The notes under the pieces: generated by a model
What the model saw: the letters and a program-made list of their open reading frames with translations, nothing else
Told to the model about the DNA's origin: nothing
Databases searched by the model: none
Shown here: piece by piece, positions 1 to 5,270 of the stretch
How positions within the stretch are numbered: position 1 is the first letter of the stretch
How the letters are laid out: each line of letters opens with the position of its first letter
Source: DATBGO01 sp050011895
GTDB taxonomy: Bacteria > Actinomycetota > Actinomycetes > Streptosporangiales > Streptosporangiaceae
Assembly: GCA_050011895.1 (NCBI GenBank)
Contig: JBEKIF010000136.1
Span: 1 to 6,924, forward strand
DNA length: 6,924 nucleotides
Reading direction: 5' to 3'
Made by a program: the position numbers and the translations under genes

Positions 1-1
1 G

Positions 2-934
2 GACGCGAGCGCCACCTGCGACCTCACCGCGCCCGCGATCGACATACCGGCCCCGGTATTTCTCGGACCAGTGGAGATCGATGGCCAGGTAGCCACGGGG
101 GCCGGGGTCACCGTGAAGGTCACCGCCGGCGCCTCTATGACTTTCTCGGGCCCTACCGCCTCCGACACCATGCAGGCCCTGGATGGGATGCTGTACACCT
201 CATCGGGCGGCTGGCAGGCAGTTGAGCACAATTCGGGCACCGGGCCGCAGCTCACGCCCGCCGGACAGAGTTTTAAGGCGTCGCTCGCGGCGGACATGGC
301 ACCCTACCTCCGGGTCGGCTTCGGCATCTCCGCGGCGTTCGGCGATTGTGCTGCAGACCTCTGCACTCGCCTTGCCGCCGTCGATCTTGCCTTTTCCAAA
401 GACAAGGCCAACTGGGACTTCGGCATAAAGTCACCGTTTCAGGATATGAATGCCGACTACCAAGGGCCTAAATGGACCGCCCGCCTTGACCTGACAGCTG
501 GTCCTGAGTTCACCGTGACCGGAGACATCGCGGAGCTATTCAGCTGGATCGGCGTTACTCCGCCCACAAGGCAGTGGAACACGTTCAATCGCCTGGTCCC
601 GCTCGCCGGGTCGCCCCCCCTCACCATGTCAGCTCGAGCGCTGGCAGCCGCCGGGCGTGCGATCAGCCTCATCGCCTCACTGCCGCGGGGGTTCTCCGGT
701 GACACAGTCCAGTTCATCGCCTACCCGGCCAGAGGTGGCCCGGGATTCGTGGTCGCCCGCACCACCGTGACCGGTAGTTCAGCGCGGGCTACCTGGCAGC
801 CCGCAGCCCACCAGTCCGGGACCTTCCGTGTCATGGCACTGCTCTTCGACCGCATTTTCGGTGCCAGTAGGCTTCCCTACGCGTCCGCGGCGGAGTCGGT
901 CACGGTGGCGGCCGCTCCCCGCTCTACGCCATGA
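2..934 (+). CDS. Exported beta-rich protein of unknown function, 3' part only
   Basis: The frame is open from the left edge to the TGA at 932-934, giving 310 residues of a protein whose start lies outside. A GTG at 71 is only an internal valine, because coding quality continues without a break upstream of it. I do not recognise the family. The visible part is rich in Thr, Ser, Gly and Val, with two Cys close together (about residues 115 and 121) and a third at residue 6, as expected for an exported protein with a disulphide. The last 80 or so residues alternate hydrophobic and polar positions (VQFIAYPARG, GTFRVMALLF, ESVTVAAAP), suggesting a C-terminal Ig-like beta-sandwich. No transmembrane helix, LPxTG motif or catalytic motif is visible. 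Export and the Ig-like fold are inferences from composition; the signal peptide would be outside the window. A hairpin follows the stop, so this is probably the last gene of its transcript. Confidence 0.7.
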   Translation, partial: DASATCDLTAPAIDIPAPVFLGPVEIDGQVATGAGVTVKVTAGASMTFSGPTASDTMQALDGMLYTSSGGWQAVEHNSGTGPQLTPAGQSFKASLAADMAPYLRVGFGISAAFGDCAADLCTRLAAVDLAFSKDKANWDFGIKSPFQDMNADYQGPKWTARLDLTAGPEFTVTGDIAELFSWIGVTPPTRQWNTFNRLVPLAGSPPLTMSARALAAAGRAISLIASLPRGFSGDTVQFIAYPARGGPGFVVARTTVTGSSARATWQPAAHQSGTFRVMALLFDRIFGASRLPYASAAESVTVAAAPRSTP

Positions 935-958
935 CCCCTCGCGACGTCCACCGGCGAG

Positions 959-977
959 CGGCGCATGCTTTGCGCCG
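959..977 (+). terminator. Possible factor-independent terminator hairpin
   Basis: A perfect 7-bp GC-rich stem (CGGCGCA at 959-965, TGCGCCG at 971-977) closes a 5-base loop, 25 bases after the stop of the upstream gene. No U-tract follows, which is common for actinobacterial terminators but weakens the call. The octamer CCGGCGAG also occurs directly repeated at 951-958 and 975-982. Confidence 0.3.
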
Positions 978-1275
978 GCGAGCAGGCCGCCGATGCTTCG
1001 TCCGGGAACTGCCTACTCCTCACAGGGTTGTCAGAGCATGATGAAGTCACTACCGCCTCGACTGCGCTGACCGACATCGAGAGCCGACGGCGTCTAGGCG
1101 GCTACGTGCGCACCGGGTCCAGACCAAGGCTCGTCGCGGAGCGTGATCCGACCTCAGAGTCAGCGTGTTACCGGATCGCCGACTTGTTTGCGCGGTACTG
1201 ACGTGAGTGAACTCTGTTGCTGACCGCAGATCGTCCCTGATCGATAGCGCGCAGGGCGAGGGACCGCCATTCCCT
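978..1275. other. Intergenic stretch with no supported gene
   Basis: About 300 bases between the exported-protein gene and the tail of the small minus-strand open frame. Several open frames of 60-85 codons exist on both strands, but their translations are rich in Arg, Ser and Pro, lack a domain-like pattern and overlap one another. I see no tRNA, no convincing promoter and no repeat here. It may be decayed DNA beside the insertion sequence. Confidence 0.5.
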
Positions 1276-1428
1276 TCAGGAACCCGAACGCGGGGGCAGC
1301 AAGTACAGCACGACCATAAGGATCATCGTGAGCACGCCGATATCGTTGGGGTAACTGGATAGGTAGCGCCGCCAGATGCCGCTTCGCCGGGACGCGTTGC
1401 GGCATATGTGGCACTTGGGCGGGGGCAT
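1276..1428 (-). CDS. 50-residue CxxC plus single transmembrane helix peptide (candidate)
   Basis: On the minus strand an ATG at 1428-1426 lies three bases after the stop of the Lsr2-like gene (TGA, ACA, ATG), a spacing typical of translational coupling. The frame runs to TGA at 1278-1276. The peptide has a CHIC pair (Cys6 and Cys9), a basic stretch (RRSGIWRRY, residues 14-22) and a hydrophobic helix of about 15 residues (IGVLTMILMVVLYLL, residues 30-44) before a short polar tail. This is the layout of a small inner-membrane protein with a cytoplasmic metal-binding knuckle. No strong Shine-Dalgarno is seen. The oddity is that the left inverted repeat of the insertion sequence (1351-1364) lies inside the frame and encodes the LSSY section, so the helix is encoded outside the element. 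It is either a genuine partner of the Lsr2-like gene or a chance fusion between IS and flank. I do not recognise a family. Confidence 0.4.
   Translation of the reverse strand: MPPPKCHICRNASRRSGIWRRYLSSYPNDIGVLTMILMVVLYLLPPRSGS
1351..1364 (+). repeat. Left terminal inverted repeat of the IS66-type element
   Basis: GTAACTGGATAGGT, the exact reverse complement of the sequence at 3455-3468. The match stops abruptly on both sides. A 14-base perfect inverted match at the right distance from an IS66 transposase is very unlikely by chance. It lies inside the small minus-strand CxxC/transmembrane open frame. Confidence 0.8.
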
Positions 1429-1431
1429 TGT

Positions 1432-1812
1432 TCAGTACGGGCGCTGTGGATGTGTCTGGTTGTATGCCGCGATCGCCTGCTGCGGGATGATGCGATCGGC
1501 GCCGAGCTCAAAACCGGCGCTGAGCGCCCAGTTTCTGACTTCGGATGTGCTGGCCTGCCATCGTGAACCGGTGATCTCGGCGCGTGGCTCCCGCGCCCGG
1601 GCCACCCGGATGGCCTCGGCGACGAGGTCGGCGGCGCGGCGCGTCCGCTTGATGGCGAGTTCGGCGAACACGGCGCGGGAAAGCTCCTCCACGGTCCGGC
1701 CGGGCCGCGCGCGCTCGAGCGCGCGCACGGTCTGCGTGAGTTCTTCCATGCTGAACAGGCGGACCGGGTTATCGAACAGGCCCCGCTGCGGGCGCTCTGG
1801 ACGCGGCGGCAT
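1432..1812 (-). CDS. Small protein with C-terminal Lsr2-like DNA-binding domain, IS passenger
   Basis: A 126-residue protein from ATG at 1812-1810 to TGA at 1434-1432. Residues 90-117 (SEVRNWALSAGFELGADR, then IIPQQAIAAY) match the pattern of the Lsr2 C-terminal domain: a helix with a Trp, a G-(Y/F)-E-(V/L) turn, an I-P and a second helix ending in AY. Lsr2 is the actinobacterial H-NS-like protein that binds AT-rich DNA and silences foreign genes. Two differences stand out. The RGR hook that Lsr2 inserts into the minor groove reads DRI here (106-108). The N-terminal beta-rich dimerisation domain is replaced by a helical region (residues 20-73), loosely like the 'eLgfkRtg..i...ai' segments of some large helicases. 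The frame stays open upstream over the transposase start, but that extension is Pro/Arg/Ala-rich and not protein-like, so I chose the internal ATG. No good Shine-Dalgarno is visible. The gene is divergent from the transposase gene and may regulate the element or target AT-rich DNA (inference). Confidence 0.75.
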   Translation of the reverse strand: MPPRPERPQRGLFDNPVRLFSMEELTQTVRALERARPGRTVEELSRAVFAELAIKRTRRAADLVAEAIRVARAREPRAEITGSRWQASTSEVRNWALSAGFELGADRIIPQQAIAAYNQTHPQRPY

Positions 1813-1946
1813 GCGGCCACGGTAACCGGCATCCGGACGGCACGGCGCCGCTATGTGGCGTTGCCGGGGGTGCCACTGCTGATCTTCGGATTCGTCCCGG
1901 CGTGTCACGTTGATGACGCTCCGCCGGCAGTGATCGTCTATGGTTC
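1813..1946. promoter_or_regulatory. Divergent intergenic region between Lsr2-like and transposase genes
   Basis: These 134 bases separate two gene starts pointing away from each other, so promoters for both must lie here or inside the genes. On the plus strand TATGGT (1939-1944) resembles a -10 box, and TTGATG (1910-1915) resembles a -35 box but is 23 bases away, too far for a standard promoter. If the -10 is real, transcription would start inside the annotated transposase start and favour the later GTG at 1977. Nothing convincing is seen for the minus strand. The position suits an operator for the Lsr2-like protein, but no operator repeat is evident. Confidence 0.3.
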
Positions 1947-3443
1947 GTGCCCGATGTCCCGTCTGTTCCCGGTGAGGTGACCGCGCTGCGCGCGGCGAAT
2001 GCCCGGCTGCGGCAGGTGATTGAGGCCAAGGACACCGAGATCGCGATGCTGCGAACGGCGCATCAGGCGCAGCTGGACGCGTTGCGGGCGCAGGTCGCGG
2101 CGCTGGCGGCCGAGGTCGCGGACCTGCGGGCCCGGCTCGGGTCAACGTCGCGGAACTCCTCGAAGCCGCCGTCGTCGGATGGGCCGGGAAAACCGGCGCC
2201 GAAGTCGCTGCGCGGCAAGTCCGGCCGCAAGCCGGGCCGGCCGAAGGGCCAGCCGGGCGCGACGCTGATGATGACCGATCGCCCGGACGCGGTGAACCAG
2301 CATGAGCCGGGCCGCTGCGCGGGCTGCGGCGCCGGGCTGGCCCGGGCGGCGCTGGCCGGGATGGAGCGCCGCCAGGTGACCGACCTGCCGGAGCAGATCC
2401 GGGCGCTGGTCACCGAGCACCAGATCATCTCCCGCCGGTGCGCCTGCGGGACGGTCACCGCCGCGCCCGCGCCGGCCGGGGTGGCCGCGCCGGTCCAGTA
2501 CGGCCCGAGGGCCGCCGCGGCGTGCGCGTACCTGTGGCACGGGCAGTTCCTGTCCCGCGGCCGGACCTGCCAGGCGATGGCCGAGCTGTTCGGCGTCCCG
2601 GTCTCCCCCGGCGCGGTGACCGGCATGGTCACCCGGATCTCCGCCGCGCTCGGCACCCCGCTGGAGGCGATCCGCCAGGCGGTCGCCGCCGCCCAGGTGG
2701 CGCACTTCGACGAGACCGGGTTCCGGGTCGCCGGCCGGCTCGCCTGGGTCCACTCCGCGTCCGCCGGGAACTACGCGCTGATCACCGTGCACGACAAGCG
2801 AGGCACCAAAGGCATGGACGCCGCCGGAGTCCTGCCGTCCTTCGCCGGCATCGCCGTGCACGACGCGTGGGCGCCGTACGACACCTACGCCAGCGTGGCC
2901 GGTCATGCGCTGTGCAACGCTCACGCGCTGCGGGAACTCCAGGCCGTGACCGACGCCGCCCCGCCGGGCCAGTGGTGCTGGGCATCCCAGGCCGCGGACG
3001 CCCTACGAGACATGAAACACCAGACACAAGCGTCCCTGGCCATCAACGGCGCCCTTGATCACCTCGACCTCGCGGCCATGGCCGCCGCCCGGAGCCGCTA
3101 CCACTCCGCCGTCCTGATCGGCGAAAGGGACACCTCCGCCCGCGCTGGGCCGCTCATGAGCAAGCACCACGCCCTCGCCCGCCGCCTCCGCAAGCGCGAA
3201 GACGACTACCTCCGCTTCACCCAGAACGCCCGTGTGCCATTCGACAACAACGCAGCCGAGCGTGAGATAAGAATGGGAAAGCTCCGGATCAAGGTCTCCG
3301 GCTGCATGCGGTCCATGGCCGGGGCAGAGGTCTTCTGCGCCATTCGCTCCTACCTGTCCACCGCCGCCAAGCACGGTATTGGCATGCTCGACGCCCTCAC
3401 CCGCGCCGCCTCCAGAGAACCCTGGATTCCCGCCACCGCATAA
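1947..3443 (+). CDS. IS66-family DDE transposase, full length
   Basis: A 498-residue intact transposase that catalyses movement of the surrounding element. Domains in order: a leucine-zipper-like coiled coil (about residues 9-66, heptads such as ALRAANARLRQVIE); the SSKPPSSDGPGK signature (71-82) and a basic Gly/Pro-rich linker (88-105); a zinc-knuckle region with Cys124, Cys127, Cys165 and Cys167; then the catalytic RNase H-like core. The likely catalytic acids are Asp255 (HFDET), Asp306 (VHDAW) and Glu438 (FDNNAAERE). The C-terminal GCMRSMAGAEVF and CAIRSYLSTAAKHG segments are also characteristic of the family. Length matches a complete single-gene ISBst12-type transposase. The GTG at 1947 gives the longest protein-like start; a GTG at 1977 is an alternative that would trim ten residues before the coiled coil. 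No clear Shine-Dalgarno precedes 1947. Its codons are strongly GC-ending, and I see no frameshift. Confidence 0.95.
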   Translation: MPDVPSVPGEVTALRAANARLRQVIEAKDTEIAMLRTAHQAQLDALRAQVAALAAEVADLRARLGSTSRNSSKPPSSDGPGKPAPKSLRGKSGRKPGRPKGQPGATLMMTDRPDAVNQHEPGRCAGCGAGLARAALAGMERRQVTDLPEQIRALVTEHQIISRRCACGTVTAAPAPAGVAAPVQYGPRAAAACAYLWHGQFLSRGRTCQAMAELFGVPVSPGAVTGMVTRISAALGTPLEAIRQAVAAAQVAHFDETGFRVAGRLAWVHSASAGNYALITVHDKRGTKGMDAAGVLPSFAGIAVHDAWAPYDTYASVAGHALCNAHALRELQAVTDAAPPGQWCWASQAADALRDMKHQTQASLAINGALDHLDLAAMAAARSRYHSAVLIGERDTSARAGPLMSKHHALARRLRKREDDYLRFTQNARVPFDNNAAEREIRMGKLRIKVSGCMRSMAGAEVFCAIRSYLSTAAKHGIGMLDALTRAASREPWIPATA

Positions 3444-3454
3444 CCGGAGCCCGG

Positions 3455-3468
3455 ACCTATCCAGTTAC
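3455..3468 (-). repeat. Right terminal inverted repeat of the IS66-type element
   Basis: ACCTATCCAGTTAC, the exact reverse complement of the left repeat, starting 12 bases after the transposase stop codon. It marks the right boundary of the element. Confidence 0.8.
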
Positions 3469-3493
3469 GCGATCAGTAACACCGCCCGGTTAC
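3464..3493. repeat. Three alternating GTTAC/GTAAC boxes at the right IS junction
   Basis: GTTAC occurs at 3464-3468 (the last five bases of the right inverted repeat), its complement GTAAC at 3476-3480, and GTTAC again at 3489-3493, with starts 12 and 13 bases apart. The outer two boxes lie in the flank. They could be coincidence, a remnant of another IS end, or part of a small hairpin 3' of the DUF4238 gene. Confidence 0.35.
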
Positions 3494-3513
3494 AGGCTCC
3501 TCGATCAACCAAT

Positions 3514-4671
3514 CTATTTGCGGCGCTGTGTGCGGGTATCGATGGGGGGCTGGTTGTGCCGACTAAAGTCGATGGGCATCTGCCCATTGATTTTGAGTAT
3601 GGGTCCGGGTTTAGGCAACCGTATTCTCTCCAGGTGATCCTGGTCAGGATGCATGTAGATCTGCTCGTAAGCGCCAGCTGCGACGGTGAGGTTGACAGTT
3701 CTGGCGGTCTCGGTGGACACGCTCACGCGCTGTTCGGGCAATGGATCGTCCGGCATACCCAGGATGAGTAGCCGCTGTGGGTCGAGTGGGAACCAGATCT
3801 CGTCCGCGTATGCGATGCCGCGATCGTGGCCTGGCGGGCAGCTTCGGTCCCGGAAGTGGAGGCCGACCGGCTCGTCGCTTGTCAGCAGTGCCGGCGCGTC
3901 GTATTCGGCGATCCACCAGGGCCGAGGGAGAAGCAGTTCGGATATCCGGAGCGCCAGGTCGCCCATCACGCGCAGGTGCTCGTTCGGGTCGGGTATGAAC
4001 TCGAGGTCACTCATACTTGCGCTGAGTTCAAGCAGGTCCTGTACGGATTCCGGCGTAATGTCCTCATCGTTGGCCTGAAGCCAGACGGCTGCCTGGTCCG
4101 CAGTCATGTTGCCGGGGATGTGCAGATGTGCCCATAGGTCTCCGAGCAGTTCGATCCTCTTGCGGGTGAGCCTGCCGCGCACCTTCTGGAAAGCGAGGAA
4201 CAGGCACAGGTCGGCGCGATCTTGCGGCTGGGGCGGGAACAGCCGGAAGACGGGGTTCAGGATGTTCCGGATCGCACGGGCGGCGTTGCCCTCGATGTGC
4301 GTCAGCAGGTGCTCGGTCTTGCCGTCCTTCTGGCCGTCGGTATTGATCGCGGTGTAGAAATCCCTCTCAACTGCTGTTTCCCTGATCGCTGCTACGCGGC
4401 GCGCGCCGGTGCGCCGGTCAACGGTTGCGATCTGCAGACCGTTGTTGGCGAACCGCTCCAGGTGGAAGCGGGGCACGCGGTGGTGACGCGCGCCGACGCT
4501 CGCATCCGGGTCACCTGCCAGTGGCCAATCGCGGGTCGTCGCAGTCACAAGCTGAGGATAGGGGTCCGACTGCCACATGCGCGTTCCGGAACTCATCACC
4601 GTTGAATCGGAGGCGGATAGACCCCCGGTGCTGGTCACCACAACCCAGACCACCCTTGGACCCAGATGCAT
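3514..4671 (-). CDS. DUF4238-type protein of unknown function
   Basis: A 385-residue protein matching the DUF4238 pattern: an N-terminal HHRVPRFHLERFA motif (residues 63-75, the family's usual H-x-VP-x-F-x-L-x-x-F-A), an 'FYT' section near 105 with a Glu-containing helix after it (E120 onward, IEGNAARAIRNIL), and the C-terminal LLTSDEPVGL (262-271) and FPLDPQRLLIL (294-304) segments. The biochemical role of DUF4238 is not established to my knowledge. No signal peptide or clear membrane segment is seen, so it is probably cytoplasmic. The ATG at 4671 is preceded on its strand by GGGGTAGG and gives the longest form. ATGs at 4596 and 4578 are possible, because the first 60 residues precede the conserved domain. 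The gene ends 46 bases beyond the IS right repeat, is convergent with the transposase gene and divergent from pglW. Its 3' part is visibly richer in A and T than its neighbours, suggesting separate acquisition. A defence-island role is inferred from position only. Confidence 0.75.
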   Translation of the reverse strand: MHLGPRVVWVVVTSTGGLSASDSTVMSSGTRMWQSDPYPQLVTATTRDWPLAGDPDASVGARHHRVPRFHLERFANNGLQIATVDRRTGARRVAAIRETAVERDFYTAINTDGQKDGKTEHLLTHIEGNAARAIRNILNPVFRLFPPQPQDRADLCLFLAFQKVRGRLTRKRIELLGDLWAHLHIPGNMTADQAAVWLQANDEDITPESVQDLLELSASMSDLEFIPDPNEHLRVMGDLALRISELLLPRPWWIAEYDAPALLTSDEPVGLHFRDRSCPPGHDRGIAYADEIWFPLDPQRLLILGMPDDPLPEQRVSVSTETARTVNLTVAAGAYEQIYMHPDQDHLERIRLPKPGPILKINGQMPIDFSRHNQPPIDTRTQRRK

Positions 4672-4967
4672 CGCCTACCCCGCCGCGAACGCCGAGCGCC
4701 GCCGTATCTCGGCCGCGCTCATGACGTGGAGTTGCCGGTTGGTCTCGCGGGTCGGCGCAGGCCGCAGCGCAATGGCGGTGAGGCATGGCAGGCCTGATGC
4801 GCCAGCCGCCCAACATCGGGCTGGACGTCAGCAGCTCCGCGCTGAGTCCTGGTCGCCATGACCATCGCCGCCAGAATACCTGCGGGCGCTACCAGGGACC
4901 TGGCCCATCGAGCGGGGTGCCACGGCTCGGCCGCCAGGTCCATTGCCCTATTTGCCTCGCCCAGTAA

Positions 4968-4999
4968 AGAGCCCGGTTCCTCGCAGGGGACCGGGCTCT
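4968..4999. terminator. Strong GC-rich hairpin, likely terminator
   Basis: AGAGCCCGGT at 4968-4977 pairs perfectly with ACCGGGCTCT at 4990-4999. One G-T and two C-G pairs extend this to 13 pairs around a 6-base loop (4981-4986). The plus strand has no U-run after it (GGCCATCTGGCC, itself a small palindrome at 5000-5011). On the minus strand the stem is followed by TTTA. It could stop transcription in either direction and would insulate pglW from upstream reading. No tRNA or gene that it obviously serves is visible. Confidence 0.55.
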
Positions 5000-5184
5000 G
5001 GCCATCTGGCCGCGGCGCCCTACGCGTAAAGTACGGCGACGGCCAGACTCCCGGCTGCCGACACTCATGACGGCGTGTCTCGTATAACAGCACTTGCCAC
5101 AGTCGGCGTCACGGCCGGTTATGCACCGAGTTCCCGGCCTGCATGGGCTCGCTCGATGCCAGGTCCTACGCTCGGTGACCCCAT

Positions 5185-5214
5185 TTGACGCTGAGCGCTG
5201 GCAAGATGGACGCT
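5185..5214 (+). promoter_or_regulatory. Weak candidate housekeeping promoter for pglW
   Basis: TTGACG (5185-5190) matches a -35 box well. With an 18-base spacer it is followed by GACGCT (5209-5214), which keeps only the A and final T of a -10 box. This would give a leader of about 50 bases before the pglW start. It is the best candidate upstream of the gene, but weak. Confidence 0.3.
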
Positions 5215-5255
5215 TGGGGATTTTCGCCCGGGCAGGGAATCCGTTCAGGGCGCAT

Positions 5256-5260
5256 GGAGG
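5256..5260 (+). promoter_or_regulatory. Ribosome binding site of pglW
   Basis: GGAGG lies ten bases before the ATG at 5271. This supports that start over the ATG at 5295 in the same frame, which would cut into the conserved N-terminus. Confidence 0.6.
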
Positions 5261-5270
5261 CGACGGGACA

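Larger units (their letters stand above)
1351..3468 (+). mobile_element. IS66-family insertion sequence (ISBst12-like) with a divergent passenger gene
   Basis: A 2118-bp unit bounded by a perfect 14-bp inverted repeat whose outer end is GTAA, as is usual for IS66-family elements. The right repeat begins 12 bases after the transposase stop, a normal spacing. Only one large transposase gene is present, without the small tnpA and tnpB genes, which fits the ISBst12 subgroup. Unusually, 582 bases separate the left repeat from the transposase start, and they hold a minus-strand gene for an Lsr2-like protein. The family usually makes 8-bp target duplications, but the flanks differ (TCGTTGGG on the left, GCGATCAG on the right). 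This points to rearrangement after insertion, or to a left end different from the one proposed. The transposase frame is intact, so the element may still be active. Confidence 0.8.
4672..5270. other. 600-bp intergenic region between divergent DUF4238 and pglW genes
   Basis: No convincing gene is seen. Short open frames on both strands give Arg/Pro/Ser-rich translations. One minus-strand frame without a start codon (4827-4675, ending AAEIRRRSAFAAG, then TAG) stops three bases before the DUF4238 ATG at 4671 and could be the tail of a decayed upstream gene or a short leader. A plus-strand frame ending at TAA 4965-4967 abuts the strong hairpin at 4968-4999 but has no recognisable product. The pglW promoter and ribosome binding site must lie near the right end of this stretch. 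Confidence 0.5.

Noticed and set aside
965..1201. 78-codon plus-strand open frame after the exported-protein gene
   Set aside because: No Shine-Dalgarno, no recognisable pattern, and it begins inside the candidate terminator hairpin.
1432..2145. Longer 237-codon minus-strand version of the Lsr2-like gene
   Set aside because: The extra 111 N-terminal residues are Pro/Arg/Ala-rich, lie partly antisense to the transposase coiled-coil region and look unlike a protein. The ATG at 1812 begins the protein-like part.
2142..2924. 260-codon open frame on the minus strand inside the transposase gene
   Set aside because: The transposase frame carries all family motifs; the antisense frame is a by-product of GC-rich codon bias.
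4880..5000. tRNA gene next to the hairpin at 4968-4999 (possible island attachment site)
   Set aside because: No T-arm consensus (GTTCRA) or acceptor-stem pairing is found on either strand.
5075..5188. 37-codon plus-strand frame (GTG start) with a signal-peptide-like beginning
   Set aside because: Too short, no ribosome binding site and only weak hydrophobicity; its stop overlaps the candidate -35 box of pglW.
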